NCBI GenBank assembly: GCA_038251425.1
Contig: JBBSBI010000121.1
Span: 1 to 16,414 of the forward strand
Source: JBBRRP01 sp038251425
GTDB lineage: Bacteria; Myxococcota_A; Polyangia; Polyangiales; Polyangiaceae
Length of the DNA stretch: 16,414 nucleotides
Direction: 5' to 3'
In this document: piece after piece, positions 9,401 to 15,696 of the stretch
How the letters are laid out: each line of letters starts with the position of its first letter
How positions within the stretch are numbered: the stretch's first letter is position 1
Position numbers and translations under genes: made by a program
The notes under the pieces: model-generated
What the model was told of the DNA's origin: nothing
Databases searched by the model: none
The model's input: the letters and a program-made list of their open reading frames with translations, nothing else

Positions 9401-11631
9401 TCCCACGTCGGATACCGGCTCAGGTTCACTGCCGTCAGCACGCGCGGTAGCGAGATCTCGGGAGAACTCGCTGCTCGCTGCATGAGCAGAGTGGCTTCGA
9501 CAGCTTGATGCTCAAGCCTGAGCCAAGCCAGCTCTTCGAGCGTATCGGAAGGCTGCCCGTCGCGGGGGCGACGATCCGCACCGCTCATCAACGAAAAGTT
9601 ATAGATGCCGTAGCTTCCAGCAACCGAACTGGATGTCGCGAATGGCCCAGGCGCGAAACTAAGGCCAAACAACGGATCGGTGAGTGTGCGCGCGTCGAGA
9701 TGGGACAGCTCCGCGGGTTGCTGACTCGCGACCTCTCTCAATGCTCCAAGCAGCCTCCCGTAGTAGCCCGGAGCATCCGCGCCGGCCGTGGGCAGCCGCC
9801 ACGGGGTGAGCGCGTTGGTCCAATCACCAACGACCGGGCCAAAGCTCGGGCCAGTATCTGACAAGTTATACTGCGCGTGAAAAACGACGAATAATGGTTT
9901 CCCATCGGGAGAAAGCGCTTTACGGAGCGCCGTGCGCTGTTCATCCATTTCGACGAGCGCTGTCAGCTCATTCAGCCGCTTTTGAAAGCGCAGCGAGGTG
10001 GCCTCCTTCAACTGATCGAACAGCTTGAGGAAAAGCCTCGCAACACCCGAACCGGGGCTCTTCTCTTTCGACAGAAGCGCTCGCTCCGTTGCGAACTGCT
10101 CAAGCTGACCCTGATGTAGTGCACGCCGGATTTCATCCCAACGCAAAGCTTCCGCTTCCAGTTCGTGCACCTGCGACCGAATAGCCTTGGCGCCGGAGCG
10201 GCCCGCTTTCAGGCGCAACACCTCCATCACCTTGCGAACGTCGTCACGTTTGAAATTCGCGACTTCCACCAAGGCACGCTTGAGCCACACTTTGGGCATG
10301 ATTCCGCCCGGCGGATCGAGCGCGCGGTCGAACACCAGACCGTTCTTGCTCAGCAAGAGATCCATCGCGCGAACGTGGAGCAACTCCTTTCGGTGCTGCT
10401 CACTGCGACGAGCATGCTCGTCCGCATCCATCATCCACGTTTCGTAAACCTCGCGGGCTCCCTGGTGGTAGCGTGCTTGATTATCAAGAAAGAGCAGCAC
10501 CACGTCGCGCTTGGCTGGGTGTTGCTTGAGGGTTGCCGCGGCTTGAAGCAGAGCGGCAACGTTGGCGGCTCCACGCGCCCCCGGCGACAGCTCCGGCACG
10601 ATTCCGAAGGTGTCGTAGTTCGCAGAAAGCACGACGGCTTCGGCCTGACCTCCGGCACCCGCGAAACCGGGCGCTGTACCTGGGATCCGAGCGACGATGT
10701 TGCGCCCCTCTGTCCGCCGCCAGCGCGATTCAATGAACAGCTGGGCGTTCGGGTGATCGATTCGGAGATCCACTCCTGTCTGGCTTGCCGGGATGTAGGC
10801 GCGCACCCAATTAGCAGGAACACCGGAATGCCTCGGCTCCGTCGCGACGTTCTTGCCGTTCTCCAAGAAAAGCACGGCCTTTGCGCCATACGCGAAGGCC
10901 CGCTGCCAGGCGCCCACACTATCGTAATCCAGCACGACGAGCGCGCCCTCAAGCTTGCGCTCTCCGTAGTCCGCAAGCTCACCGCGACCTAAGTACAGCA
11001 AGGGCCCCGTGAGCCCTTCGGGGCCAGTGACGGAAAGCGCTGAAATATTCGGACGCAGCGGATGCACCTCGATGCGCTGGCCATCGACGAGAAGCTCCGC
11101 GCGCTCAGTCTCCATTTGCCACACCGGCATGTCGATGAAGAGCGTTTGAACCCCAAGGCGAGTGAGCTGCCCGGTAATGTATTCGGCAGCGTCGTACCCG
11201 TTGCGCGTGCCAGACAGTCGATTCGGATGGGATGTCAGCTGACGCAAATCAAAAAAGAACGCGTTCTCTTCGCGAGTCAGTGGGTCTGGAACAGAGCCGA
11301 CACCCGCCGCACCCGCTGCACCTGCCGCACCCGCTGCACCATTCAGTCCTGCAGCCACGTCCGGTGCAACACCTGGATCTGGTGCAACACCCGTGTCCTG
11401 AGCGGCAGCGGCAACCGGTGCAGTACTCGCGGCCACGCCCAACGCTGCGGCTTTAACCGCTGGCGATGCGGTCGGTGAGCGCCGCGGAACTTGGACGCGG
11501 TGGGCTTTCGGTGCCGAAGCGGAGGCTGGCTTACGGGCGGCATTGGCAGCTCCAGCGCTGACCAACACCCAAAGACTCAGCCCGAGCACCACGACGAGGA
11601 GGCTGGCACGCCAAAGCGATCGGTATTTCAC
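6442..11631 (-). CDS. Giant fusion: M28-peptidase-like (inactive) ectodomain plus FtsX/MacB-type permease
   Basis: A 1729-aa protein. Residues 1-31 form a signal-like hydrophobic segment ending ANA. Residues 33-115 are a low-complexity Ala/Pro/Gly linker. Residues 125-320 resemble the lead-in and PA-like insert of M28 aminopeptidases, and 331-400 resemble the M28 core. Residues 400-570 are charged and helical, and 760-850 look beta-rich. Membrane segments lie near 1030-1050, 1068-1082 and 1086-1112. An FtsX core follows: helix 1157-1178, extracytoplasmic loop 1180-1440, helices about 1448-1472, 1492-1523 and 1545-1566, with SDREKEIYTFSALGLSP (1475-1491) as the family motif. A 150-residue tail follows. 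In the M28 core the metal-binding His is Asn338, the bridging Asp is absent (GARGAAN, 351-357) and Glu-Glu is Gln385-Ala386, so peptidase activity is unlikely. The GTG start overlaps the ATPase stop (GTGA), with GGAGG six bases upstream. Confidence 0.88.
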   Translation of the reverse strand: MKYRSLWRASLLVVVLGLSLWVLVSAGAANAARKPASASAPKAHRVQVPRRSPTASPAVKAAALGVAASTAPVAAAAQDTGVAPDPGVAPDVAAGLNGAAGAAGAAGAAGVGSVPDPLTREENAFFFDLRQLTSHPNRLSGTRNGYDAAEYITGQLTRLGVQTLFIDMPVWQMETERAELLVDGQRIEVHPLRPNISALSVTGPEGLTGPLLYLGRGELADYGERKLEGALVVLDYDSVGAWQRAFAYGAKAVLFLENGKNVATEPRHSGVPANWVRAYIPASQTGVDLRIDHPNAQLFIESRWRRTEGRNIVARIPGTAPGFAGAGGQAEAVVLSANYDTFGIVPELSPGARGAANVAALLQAAATLKQHPAKRDVVLLFLDNQARYHQGAREVYETWMMDADEHARRSEQHRKELLHVRAMDLLLSKNGLVFDRALDPPGGIMPKVWLKRALVEVANFKRDDVRKVMEVLRLKAGRSGAKAIRSQVHELEAEALRWDEIRRALHQGQLEQFATERALLSKEKSPGSGVARLFLKLFDQLKEATSLRFQKRLNELTALVEMDEQRTALRKALSPDGKPLFVVFHAQYNLSDTGPSFGPVVGDWTNALTPWRLPTAGADAPGYYGRLLGALREVASQQPAELSHLDARTLTDPLFGLSFAPGPFATSSSVAGSYGIYNFSLMSGADRRPRDGQPSDTLEELAWLRLEHQAVEATLLMQRAASSPEISLPRVLTAVNLSRYPTWDAGAQAGDYAGLQVSGSMAEDRPAGGAMIALWPGSSGFATAGEAWSSLKDAQGIADFEPLALEAVDQNGRFRLLGLRTDIHSEIMVFGSQFDGEGRIQAVTTQEGQVKLNTELIRVNLFFGDQYRWMARRGFESDPKRFKLLKANSDAPFRDNRSLWGQLGDQYFGYVSDQIVDRRLKIFQVMGPAALGVFSDKAPYGNGLDPKDVSGSFSIANHTANDLWQLNETRLSQLRLRGVTSPDIEVLHGRALRIKEQAKTESNLAGKMADLGRSAALSQRVYLPLRNTMDDLVHAIVMLLLLAIPFAFALERLVICATTIYGRLAGFTGMFLGTFGLLYLMHPGFAIAATPVIIFLAFAILLLSSMVIYIVVRKFKTELKAMQGQALGVHGLEVSRMGTMLAAVGMGMSTMRRRPTRTTLTAVTVVILTFTTLVFASFSQKIGIRTTYEGPKSPHTRASILVHQLDYTPLPDGVKDLMFGQQGKGGLLAPYYWLTKDTKNKVVDVRFSVARADDGRSIAIDAAVGITDAEMAVWPEFLATLGKGTPDEKRQALRAGAVFLPPIVRDVLELKVGQAIMVNGLRATFGGTLNTSELQSLKHVDGQSVLPVNFQALESGQEQIQADKSETELAFAQDVARDFVHLSADQVVVASADFVQRLGGKLFALSIYPGEGVDAQARGKELAETLVMPVWAAGSSGVERMLLTELTEISGGFALFVPLLLGGLIIFGTLLGSISDREKEIYTFSALGLSPGHVGVLFFAEAAVYAVVGGMGGQILAQFVALGASALAKAGYIKPAAINFSSTNSLFAIGVVMLTVLVSAIYPAVRASRSANPGLARSWRLPPPEQDDLKLKFPFTVSAYDITGVVSFLAEHFRAHDDAGLGSFAASEVAIRRGAQGNLELTGRFALAPFDLGVTQHMTLTAAPSEIEGVDEVAIHVTRESGAAGDWFRANGVFMRELRQQFLLWRTLSNDMIEHYRMETLETLGPTEA
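11307..11340. repeat. Short tandem repeat, 18-bp unit, in the Gly-Ala linker
   Basis: Almost two copies of CCGCACCCGCTGCACCTG encode a Gly-Ala-Ala linker at residues 98-110 of the giant fusion protein. A nearby direct repeat, GGTGCAACACC, encodes the doubled GVAPD. The copy number of such repeats may vary between strains. Confidence 0.7.
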
Positions 11632-12392
11632 GCCTCGCCTCCAATATTGCCGAGCTTAATCCGGATATTTTCGCGACTTTCGACGCGTTCCACGAGGCCA
11701 TCCCGAATCCACATGATGCGATCACACACATTGAGCAAACGATGATCATGAGTGGAGCAAACGATCGTAACGCCCCGTTCGCGGTTGATGCGCTGCAAGA
11801 TTTCCAAGATATCCTGACCTGTCTTGAAGTCGAGATTGGCGGTGGGTTCGTCTGCCAAAAGGATTTTGGGGTTATTGCTCATGGACCGAGCAATCGCCAC
11901 ACGCTGCTGCTGTCCACCGCTCATCTCGATCGGGCGATGCCCCCAGCGATCCTTTAGGCCCACCAGGTCGAGAAGCTCAAGCCCACGGCGGCGGGCTTCT
12001 TCAGGTACGACGCCCGCGAATGTCATGGGAACCGTGACGTTCTCAAGCGCCGTCATGTAACGAATCAAATTGTAGCTCTGAAAAATGTAGCCAATTTTTT
12101 GGCAGCGCAAGAATGCCAGCTCCACTGCCGAAAGCTGCGCAACATCGACCTCATCGATCAGGATGCGCCCGCGTGTGGGAGCATCCAGTGCGCCGATCAT
12201 GTTAAAGAAAGTGCTCTTGCCGGAGCCCGAAGGGCCCATCACCGCGATGAATTCGGACCGAAAGATGGTCGTCGCGACACCGCGCAGCGCGTACGTCGTG
12301 GCGTCACCCATGCCGTAGCTTTTTTCGAGCCCAAGGGTTCGGATGATAACCGCTTTCTTGGGGGCTTCTCTGGTTTGCGTTTCTGGCATCAT
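11628..12392 (-). CDS. ABC transporter ATP-binding protein, LolD/MacB type
   Basis: A 254-aa stand-alone ATPase with a complete motif set: Walker A GPSGSGKST (53-61), Q-loop Gln105, signature MSGGQQQ (157-163), Walker B ILLADE with Glu182, and switch His215 in STHDH. ADEPTANLD and SYNLI are typical of LolD/MacB/FtsE ATPases that drive FtsX-fold permeases. It lies directly between the two FtsX-type permease genes, so it most likely powers one or both. The start is taken as the ATG at 12392, which shares its A with the upstream stop (TGATG). A second ATG follows immediately, so 12389 is also possible. An in-frame GTG 48 bases further upstream would overlap the permease gene more and is less likely. 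The 3' end overlaps the giant fusion gene by four bases. The sequence is clearly diverged from the ATPase at 3507-4298, so this is not a recent duplicate. Confidence 0.94.
   Translation of the reverse strand: MMPETQTREAPKKAVIIRTLGLEKSYGMGDATTYALRGVATTIFRSEFIAVMGPSGSGKSTFFNMIGALDAPTRGRILIDEVDVAQLSAVELAFLRCQKIGYIFQSYNLIRYMTALENVTVPMTFAGVVPEEARRRGLELLDLVGLKDRWGHRPIEMSGGQQQRVAIARSMSNNPKILLADEPTANLDFKTGQDILEILQRINRERGVTIVCSTHDHRLLNVCDRIMWIRDGLVERVESRENIRIKLGNIGGEA
11638..11642 (-). promoter_or_regulatory. Shine-Dalgarno GGAGG for the GTG start at 11631
   Basis: GGAGG inside the last codons of the ATPase gene, six bases before the GTG, supports GTG 11631 as the start of the giant fusion gene. Confidence 0.65.
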
Positions 12393-13861
12393 CACTCGAC
12401 TCGCATGGCTTCCATCGGTGAAAGTCGGGCAGCAACCCACGATGGCCCCACCGCCGCCAAAGCAGCCAAGAGAACGCCGACGACGAATGAGAACAACATT
12501 CCGAGCAGGAGCTCTCCGCCGATTCCACCAATTGAAAAGAACAGACCGCCGTACTCCGCTGCACCGCGCAAGGCTGCCAACACGAGCCCCAAAACTAGCC
12601 CGACAACTCCGCCGATCACGCCCTGTATCGCAGCCTCAAAGACGAACAGCATCATCACGAAGCCATCCATGGCCCCGAGGCACTTGATGGTTGCTATTTC
12701 AGTGAAGCGCTCCGTGACGCTCATCAGCATCGCGTTCGCGACGCCTACCACACACACCAAAAACGACAGCAGCACAAGCCAACGAAGGCGTTCGGGCAAG
12801 CCCAGAAATCCGCCCTCCGCACTTGGCACACGATCCCCAAGGATTTCTTCCAACCGTGCGCGATGCTTGAACACCTCAGCTATCGCTTGGATCCGGGGAC
12901 CGTTGAGGTGCTTGGGAGCATTCACCTGCGCCAAAACTCCTGAGAGCCAAACGGCATGCTCTGCATCCTGCGAGTAGGCGAGCGTGGTTGGCAGGTCCAC
13001 GTCTTTGGGCAACAGATTGAGTTCGCGGGCTACACTGCTTCGCACATCCGCTTCGAGCAAAAGCTCCGAAATCTTGCGCTCATCCCGGGCGTTTCTCGCA
13101 AACTCAGAAAGCTCGGCGAGGTTGCCGTTCTGTGAATATCCAAGCGAGCTCAAGGTGTTTCCAAAATCCGCTGGAGGCTCGGCCGCGACCACCTCAGCCG
13201 TGCGGTTAGGGAAGTGCTGTGAGAACCCTCGGACCGCTTCTTCGTGGCCTGTCGCGATCGCCGTGGTCAGCTGCTGAAGCTTCTCCATCTCTGAGGTCAC
13301 GAGCTGAACGAGCTCGGGCTGATTGATCGCCGCGCTGCCCAGTTGGAGCTCGGCGAGCTTCTTGTTGAATCGAGCAAGCGCCGCAGGTTCCCGAAGGCTT
13401 TCAAGCAGCTCATCCGGTGTTAGATCTCCAATCAAGACCGCTTGTGCCGTGGGCGGCAGCTCCGTCAAGGATTCGCGAACCCTGGCAAGCCGCTCGGCTA
13501 CCGCTTTGCCCCGTGCAAATTCACCGACATCACGCTTGGCCCAGCGCTGATACTCCGCGAGACGCGCGGGTTGACCCAAAGCCAGTGTTGAGACGATCTT
13601 CGCCGGGGAATCAGCGCGCGCCAGACGAGTGATCTGTTCACCAAAACCGCGGAGACGCGAAAGCTCGGTGTACGCGTTGCGTTCGGTTTGGCCCGCCAAC
13701 AGCCCGTAAACCAGCATATGCACCAGAAAGGCCGTGGCGAGCGCCAAGATAGCGATCGTTACAGCCGAACGGAACATACGATACGACATCCCAGAAAGCG
13801 CCAACTGAATGCCGCGCGCGGGACCTAGAGCGACTTGGCGCTGGGCAATAATGGCTTTCAC
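12392..13861 (-). CDS. FtsX-like ABC permease with long helical ectodomain
   Basis: A 489-aa inner-membrane permease of the FtsX/LolCE/MacB fold. The first transmembrane helix is at about 33-56, after a short cytoplasmic N-terminus. A region of about 300 residues (57-355) outside the membrane follows. Three helices near 361-382, 398-433 and 450-475 complete the core. SVTERFTEIATIKCLGA (381-397) is the conserved coupling motif, and the protein ends in the usual WVAARLSPMEAMRVE. The ectodomain is rich in Glu, Leu, Arg and Ala and looks helical, unlike the beta-rich periplasmic core of MacB. Similar ATPase-driven permeases transmit force to periplasmic partners rather than pump through the membrane. 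The GTG start at 13861 overlaps the PqqD-like stop (GTGA) and has GAGGAGG upstream. The gene runs into the ATPase gene through TGATG. Confidence 0.9.
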   Translation of the reverse strand: MKAIIAQRQVALGPARGIQLALSGMSYRMFRSAVTIAILALATAFLVHMLVYGLLAGQTERNAYTELSRLRGFGEQITRLARADSPAKIVSTLALGQPARLAEYQRWAKRDVGEFARGKAVAERLARVRESLTELPPTAQAVLIGDLTPDELLESLREPAALARFNKKLAELQLGSAAINQPELVQLVTSEMEKLQQLTTAIATGHEEAVRGFSQHFPNRTAEVVAAEPPADFGNTLSSLGYSQNGNLAELSEFARNARDERKISELLLEADVRSSVARELNLLPKDVDLPTTLAYSQDAEHAVWLSGVLAQVNAPKHLNGPRIQAIAEVFKHRARLEEILGDRVPSAEGGFLGLPERLRWLVLLSFLVCVVGVANAMLMSVTERFTEIATIKCLGAMDGFVMMLFVFEAAIQGVIGGVVGLVLGLVLAALRGAAEYGGLFFSIGGIGGELLLGMLFSFVVGVLLAALAAVGPSWVAARLSPMEAMRVE

Positions 13862-14238
13862 GAAGCCTCCTCGGGCTGGTTGAGCACTAGCACCACGACC
13901 TGCCGCTCCACCAATGAGCGGAGAAAGGTGACCACACTGAGCTTGGCTTCGTGAAACCTCACGCGATGCCGTTGAGCGAAACCTTCCGTGATCTGCTCAA
14001 TCGTGCGCTGACCATCACAGGCTTCCCAAACTTCGCGGCCGAGGGAGTCGAGCGCGAGGCCCTTCTCCTGTCGAAATGGCAGAAGCCATCCGAAGGGTCC
14101 CCTCATCCACCACCGTTTACGGATTGGAACGTAGAGGATCAGAGTCTGTCCACGATGCTCCGCACGAACCGCACGATTGGCAGCTGGAACCAGATCGAGC
14201 ATCTGGGAGGGGTCAAGCTTCTCCGGGGCCCGGGTCAT
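13858..14238 (-). CDS. PqqD-like protein (RiPP-recognition-element fold)
   Basis: A 126-aa protein, probably cytoplasmic. The C-terminal half has the PqqD pattern: LDSLGREVWEACDG (63-76), then RTIEQITEGFAQRH (78-91) and a helix with FLRSLVERQVV (105-115). In classical systems PqqD binds a precursor peptide and presents it to a radical SAM enzyme. Neither enzyme nor core peptide is seen in this window, so a direct PQQ role is not supported. The basic/aromatic stretch PIRKRWWMRGPFGWLLPF (38-55) before the core replaces the usual short beta-strand lead-in. The start is the ATG at 14238, 26 bases inside the upstream gene. No Shine-Dalgarno is visible, so translation may depend on coupling; an internal ATG at 14202 is a weaker alternative. 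It sits just upstream of the permease and ATPases, which suggests recruitment of a peptide or partner to the transporter. That role is inferred. Confidence 0.8.
   Translation of the reverse strand: MTRAPEKLDPSQMLDLVPAANRAVRAEHRGQTLILYVPIRKRWWMRGPFGWLLPFRQEKGLALDSLGREVWEACDGQRTIEQITEGFAQRHRVRFHEAKLSVVTFLRSLVERQVVVLVLNQPEEAS
13866..13872 (-). promoter_or_regulatory. Shine-Dalgarno GAGGAGG for the GTG start at 13861
   Basis: GAGGAGG encodes the Glu-Glu near the end of the PqqD-like protein and ends four bases before the GTG. It supports this GTG as the permease start. Confidence 0.65.
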
Positions 14239-15136
14239 GGTCGTGGGGGCGGCAGTGTACCTTCAAATCGGTGGGCCAAATGGGCGGTCTCCGATAGCCT
14301 GAGGACGAGACCTCGTACAAGGCGTTTTCCGCAGCACAAGCCCAGAGGCGGATCAGCGTCCGCACCTGTCGGCCCCGAAGCCGAGTGAACACTGGGGCCG
14401 GGTAGACGCCTGAGGCTTCTGTTGCCGGGTGGGCGCCATAGATCAGCTCCGAAAAGGCGCCAAATTTTAGCTTGGGCGCGTGGGTGCGGATCAGCCCCTG
14501 GCAGTCGCCTGTGAACCAAGAATCAACAAGGCCCAAGCGGCGAACCCGAACCCTTTGGGCCAAGACGGGCTCCCCCTCTGCATCTACTTCCTCAAATTCG
14601 AGCGCGGCATCGCACGGCTTGATGTCTGCCACGCACAACCGGTAACCCGAAGGAATGCTGACATCGATGTCAAAAGCTGCCCAGCGCAGCGCTTGACTGC
14701 CTTTGGCTTCCACCTCGAAGTGACGACAATACCATTGAAAGAACTCGCCAACCTCCTCCGCCTCCGACGAGCTGATCACGACCTCAACCAAGCGCTTCGT
14801 CTTGGTGTCGTAGCGCACCGCCCGGCTCACGACGGAACCCCGCGAAATAATGCGAAGCGCACGCCAGGCCCCAAGGCCCCTCAATTGCTCGACCCGCGCC
14901 TCGGGATCTTCCTTCTGGGCTAGCGAGCGCTGGTTATCGACCATACGTTCAACATCGGGCTCGTTCTGACAATCCAGCCAATGCACTTCAAGCCGCTCAC
15001 GGCGACGATCAACAAAGACGAGGCTACCCTTTTCTGAGTTCTTGCTGTGGCGAACCATCTCCCAATCCAGCGGCACGCGGAAGCGAAGCCCCATCCAACG
15101 TACGATCTCATCGGGACTTGTGATGAAGCTTGACAT
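14213..15136 (-). CDS. Conserved-looking protein of unknown function, possible internal duplication
   Basis: A 307-aa protein without a signal peptide or membrane segment, so probably cytoplasmic. I do not recognise the family. The two halves look related. The first has GLRFRVPLDW (16-25) and later RAVRYDTKTKRLVEVVISSS (105-124). The second has FDIDVSIPSGY (155-165) and later RTLIRLWACAAENALYEVSSS (259-279). Each pairs a beta strand and V/IP turn with a distal strand ending in a Ser-rich turn. The start is the ATG at 15136; no clear Shine-Dalgarno precedes it, and an in-frame TTG at 15208 is less likely. It is the first gene of the seven-gene operon, and its 3' end overlaps the PqqD-like gene by 26 bases. 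That coupling suggests the two products work together, perhaps as a cytoplasmic adaptor to the transporter. The C-terminus is a His/Asp/Pro-rich tail. Confidence 0.82.
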   Translation of the reverse strand: MSSFITSPDEIVRWMGLRFRVPLDWEMVRHSKNSEKGSLVFVDRRRERLEVHWLDCQNEPDVERMVDNQRSLAQKEDPEARVEQLRGLGAWRALRIISRGSVVSRAVRYDTKTKRLVEVVISSSEAEEVGEFFQWYCRHFEVEAKGSQALRWAAFDIDVSIPSGYRLCVADIKPCDAALEFEEVDAEGEPVLAQRVRVRRLGLVDSWFTGDCQGLIRTHAPKLKFGAFSELIYGAHPATEASGVYPAPVFTRLRGRQVRTLIRLWACAAENALYEVSSSGYRRPPIWPTDLKVHCRPHDHDPGPGEA

Positions 15137-15200
15137 GAGCGTGGACGCACCCGTTCGGTACCCACGTGCGTGTAGTCGAAGAGTGCGGGATAATCCAGCC
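15137..15200. promoter_or_regulatory. Divergent intergenic region, probable promoter(s)
   Basis: Only 64 bases separate the minus-strand operon start from the plus-strand Cys-rich gene. The region holds an imperfect palindrome GGATAATCC at 15188-15196, which contains a GATAAT that could serve as a plus-strand -10, and a CACGTG at 15163-15168. No good -35 is seen at the right spacing for either direction. Because both genes start here, a shared regulator is possible. Confidence 0.35.
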
Positions 15201-15551
15201 GTGCCCAAGTGTCTGCCTTACCTCTTCTTGACACTCGCCTTCGCCTGTCAGGCTGGCGTGCCTTCCACAGTGCCCGAAGAGAATAGACCACCGTCGTGGC
15301 CGCCCGGGCAAAGCATCGGAGGAAGCAAGCTCTGCACCTGTAGCGTGTGTGAGCTGGCTAGCTGTTGCGCCGACACGCCTGATCCGGGCGAGGCAAGCGA
15401 TGAAAGCGAACCCAAGCCCCCAGAGCCTGTCTTTGGCCTCTCGATTTCAAGCTGTGCTTCGCGTTGCACACGCGCAACGTGGCGGGTGCAGCTTTCACGC
15501 GACTGCGGGGATGCGCCACCCGTGGACTGTTGCCGAAGTCAGAGAATGTAA
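15201..15551 (+). CDS. Small Cys-rich exported protein, possibly a lipoprotein
   Basis: A 116-aa protein. A short basic N-terminus (MPKC) precedes a hydrophobic run, LPYLFLTLAFA, and Cys16, which fits a Sec signal. LAFAC is an imperfect lipobox, so Cys16 may be lipidated. The mature part has ten further cysteines: CTCSVCELASCC (45-56) and a C-terminal set at 85, 89, 102, 110 and 111. Between the clusters is an acidic, Pro-rich linker (58-77). The cysteine number and spacing suggest a disulfide-bonded surface or periplasmic protein, but I recognise no named family. GTG at 15201 gives the most natural signal peptide. In-frame GTG 15183 and ATG 15135 are alternatives; the latter adds an Arg-rich leader (SRRVR) and would overlap the divergent start. 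It is transcribed away from the seven-gene operon and may share its promoter region. Confidence 0.6.
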   Translation: MPKCLPYLFLTLAFACQAGVPSTVPEENRPPSWPPGQSIGGSKLCTCSVCELASCCADTPDPGEASDESEPKPPEPVFGLSISSCASRCTRATWRVQLSRDCGDAPPVDCCRSQRM

Positions 15552-15597
15552 GCATCGGCCGCCGCCATGTCGAACGCCCTCCCACGCAAACTTTATC

Positions 15598-15632
15598 CTT
15601 GAAAATCCACTGATAGGGGTGGTAATTTCAAG
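15598..15632. terminator. Imperfect hairpin between convergent genes
   Basis: CTTGAAAATCCAC and GTGGTAATTTCAAG pair over about 12 bp with one mismatch and one bulge around an 8-base loop. It lies between the end of the Cys-rich gene (plus) and the end of the antitoxin-like gene (minus), where a two-way terminator would be expected. No good T-run follows on either strand, so termination is tentative. Confidence 0.35.
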
Positions 15633-15696
15633 CACGTGGCCGTCGTTCGCTCGCGCCTTTTGGCGCAGGTTCAGCTCTCTTTGCGCCGCTTTCCGG

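Noticed and set aside
12099..12977. A plus-strand open frame of 292 codons
   Set aside because: It is antisense to the FtsX permease and ATPase genes, which have clear motifs. Its product is low-complexity Ser/Pro/Arg with no recognisable domain.
15130..15135. A perfect TTGACA, as for a -35 box, on the plus strand
   Set aside because: No -10 lies at 16-18 bases downstream, and it sits inside the first codons of the minus-strand gene.
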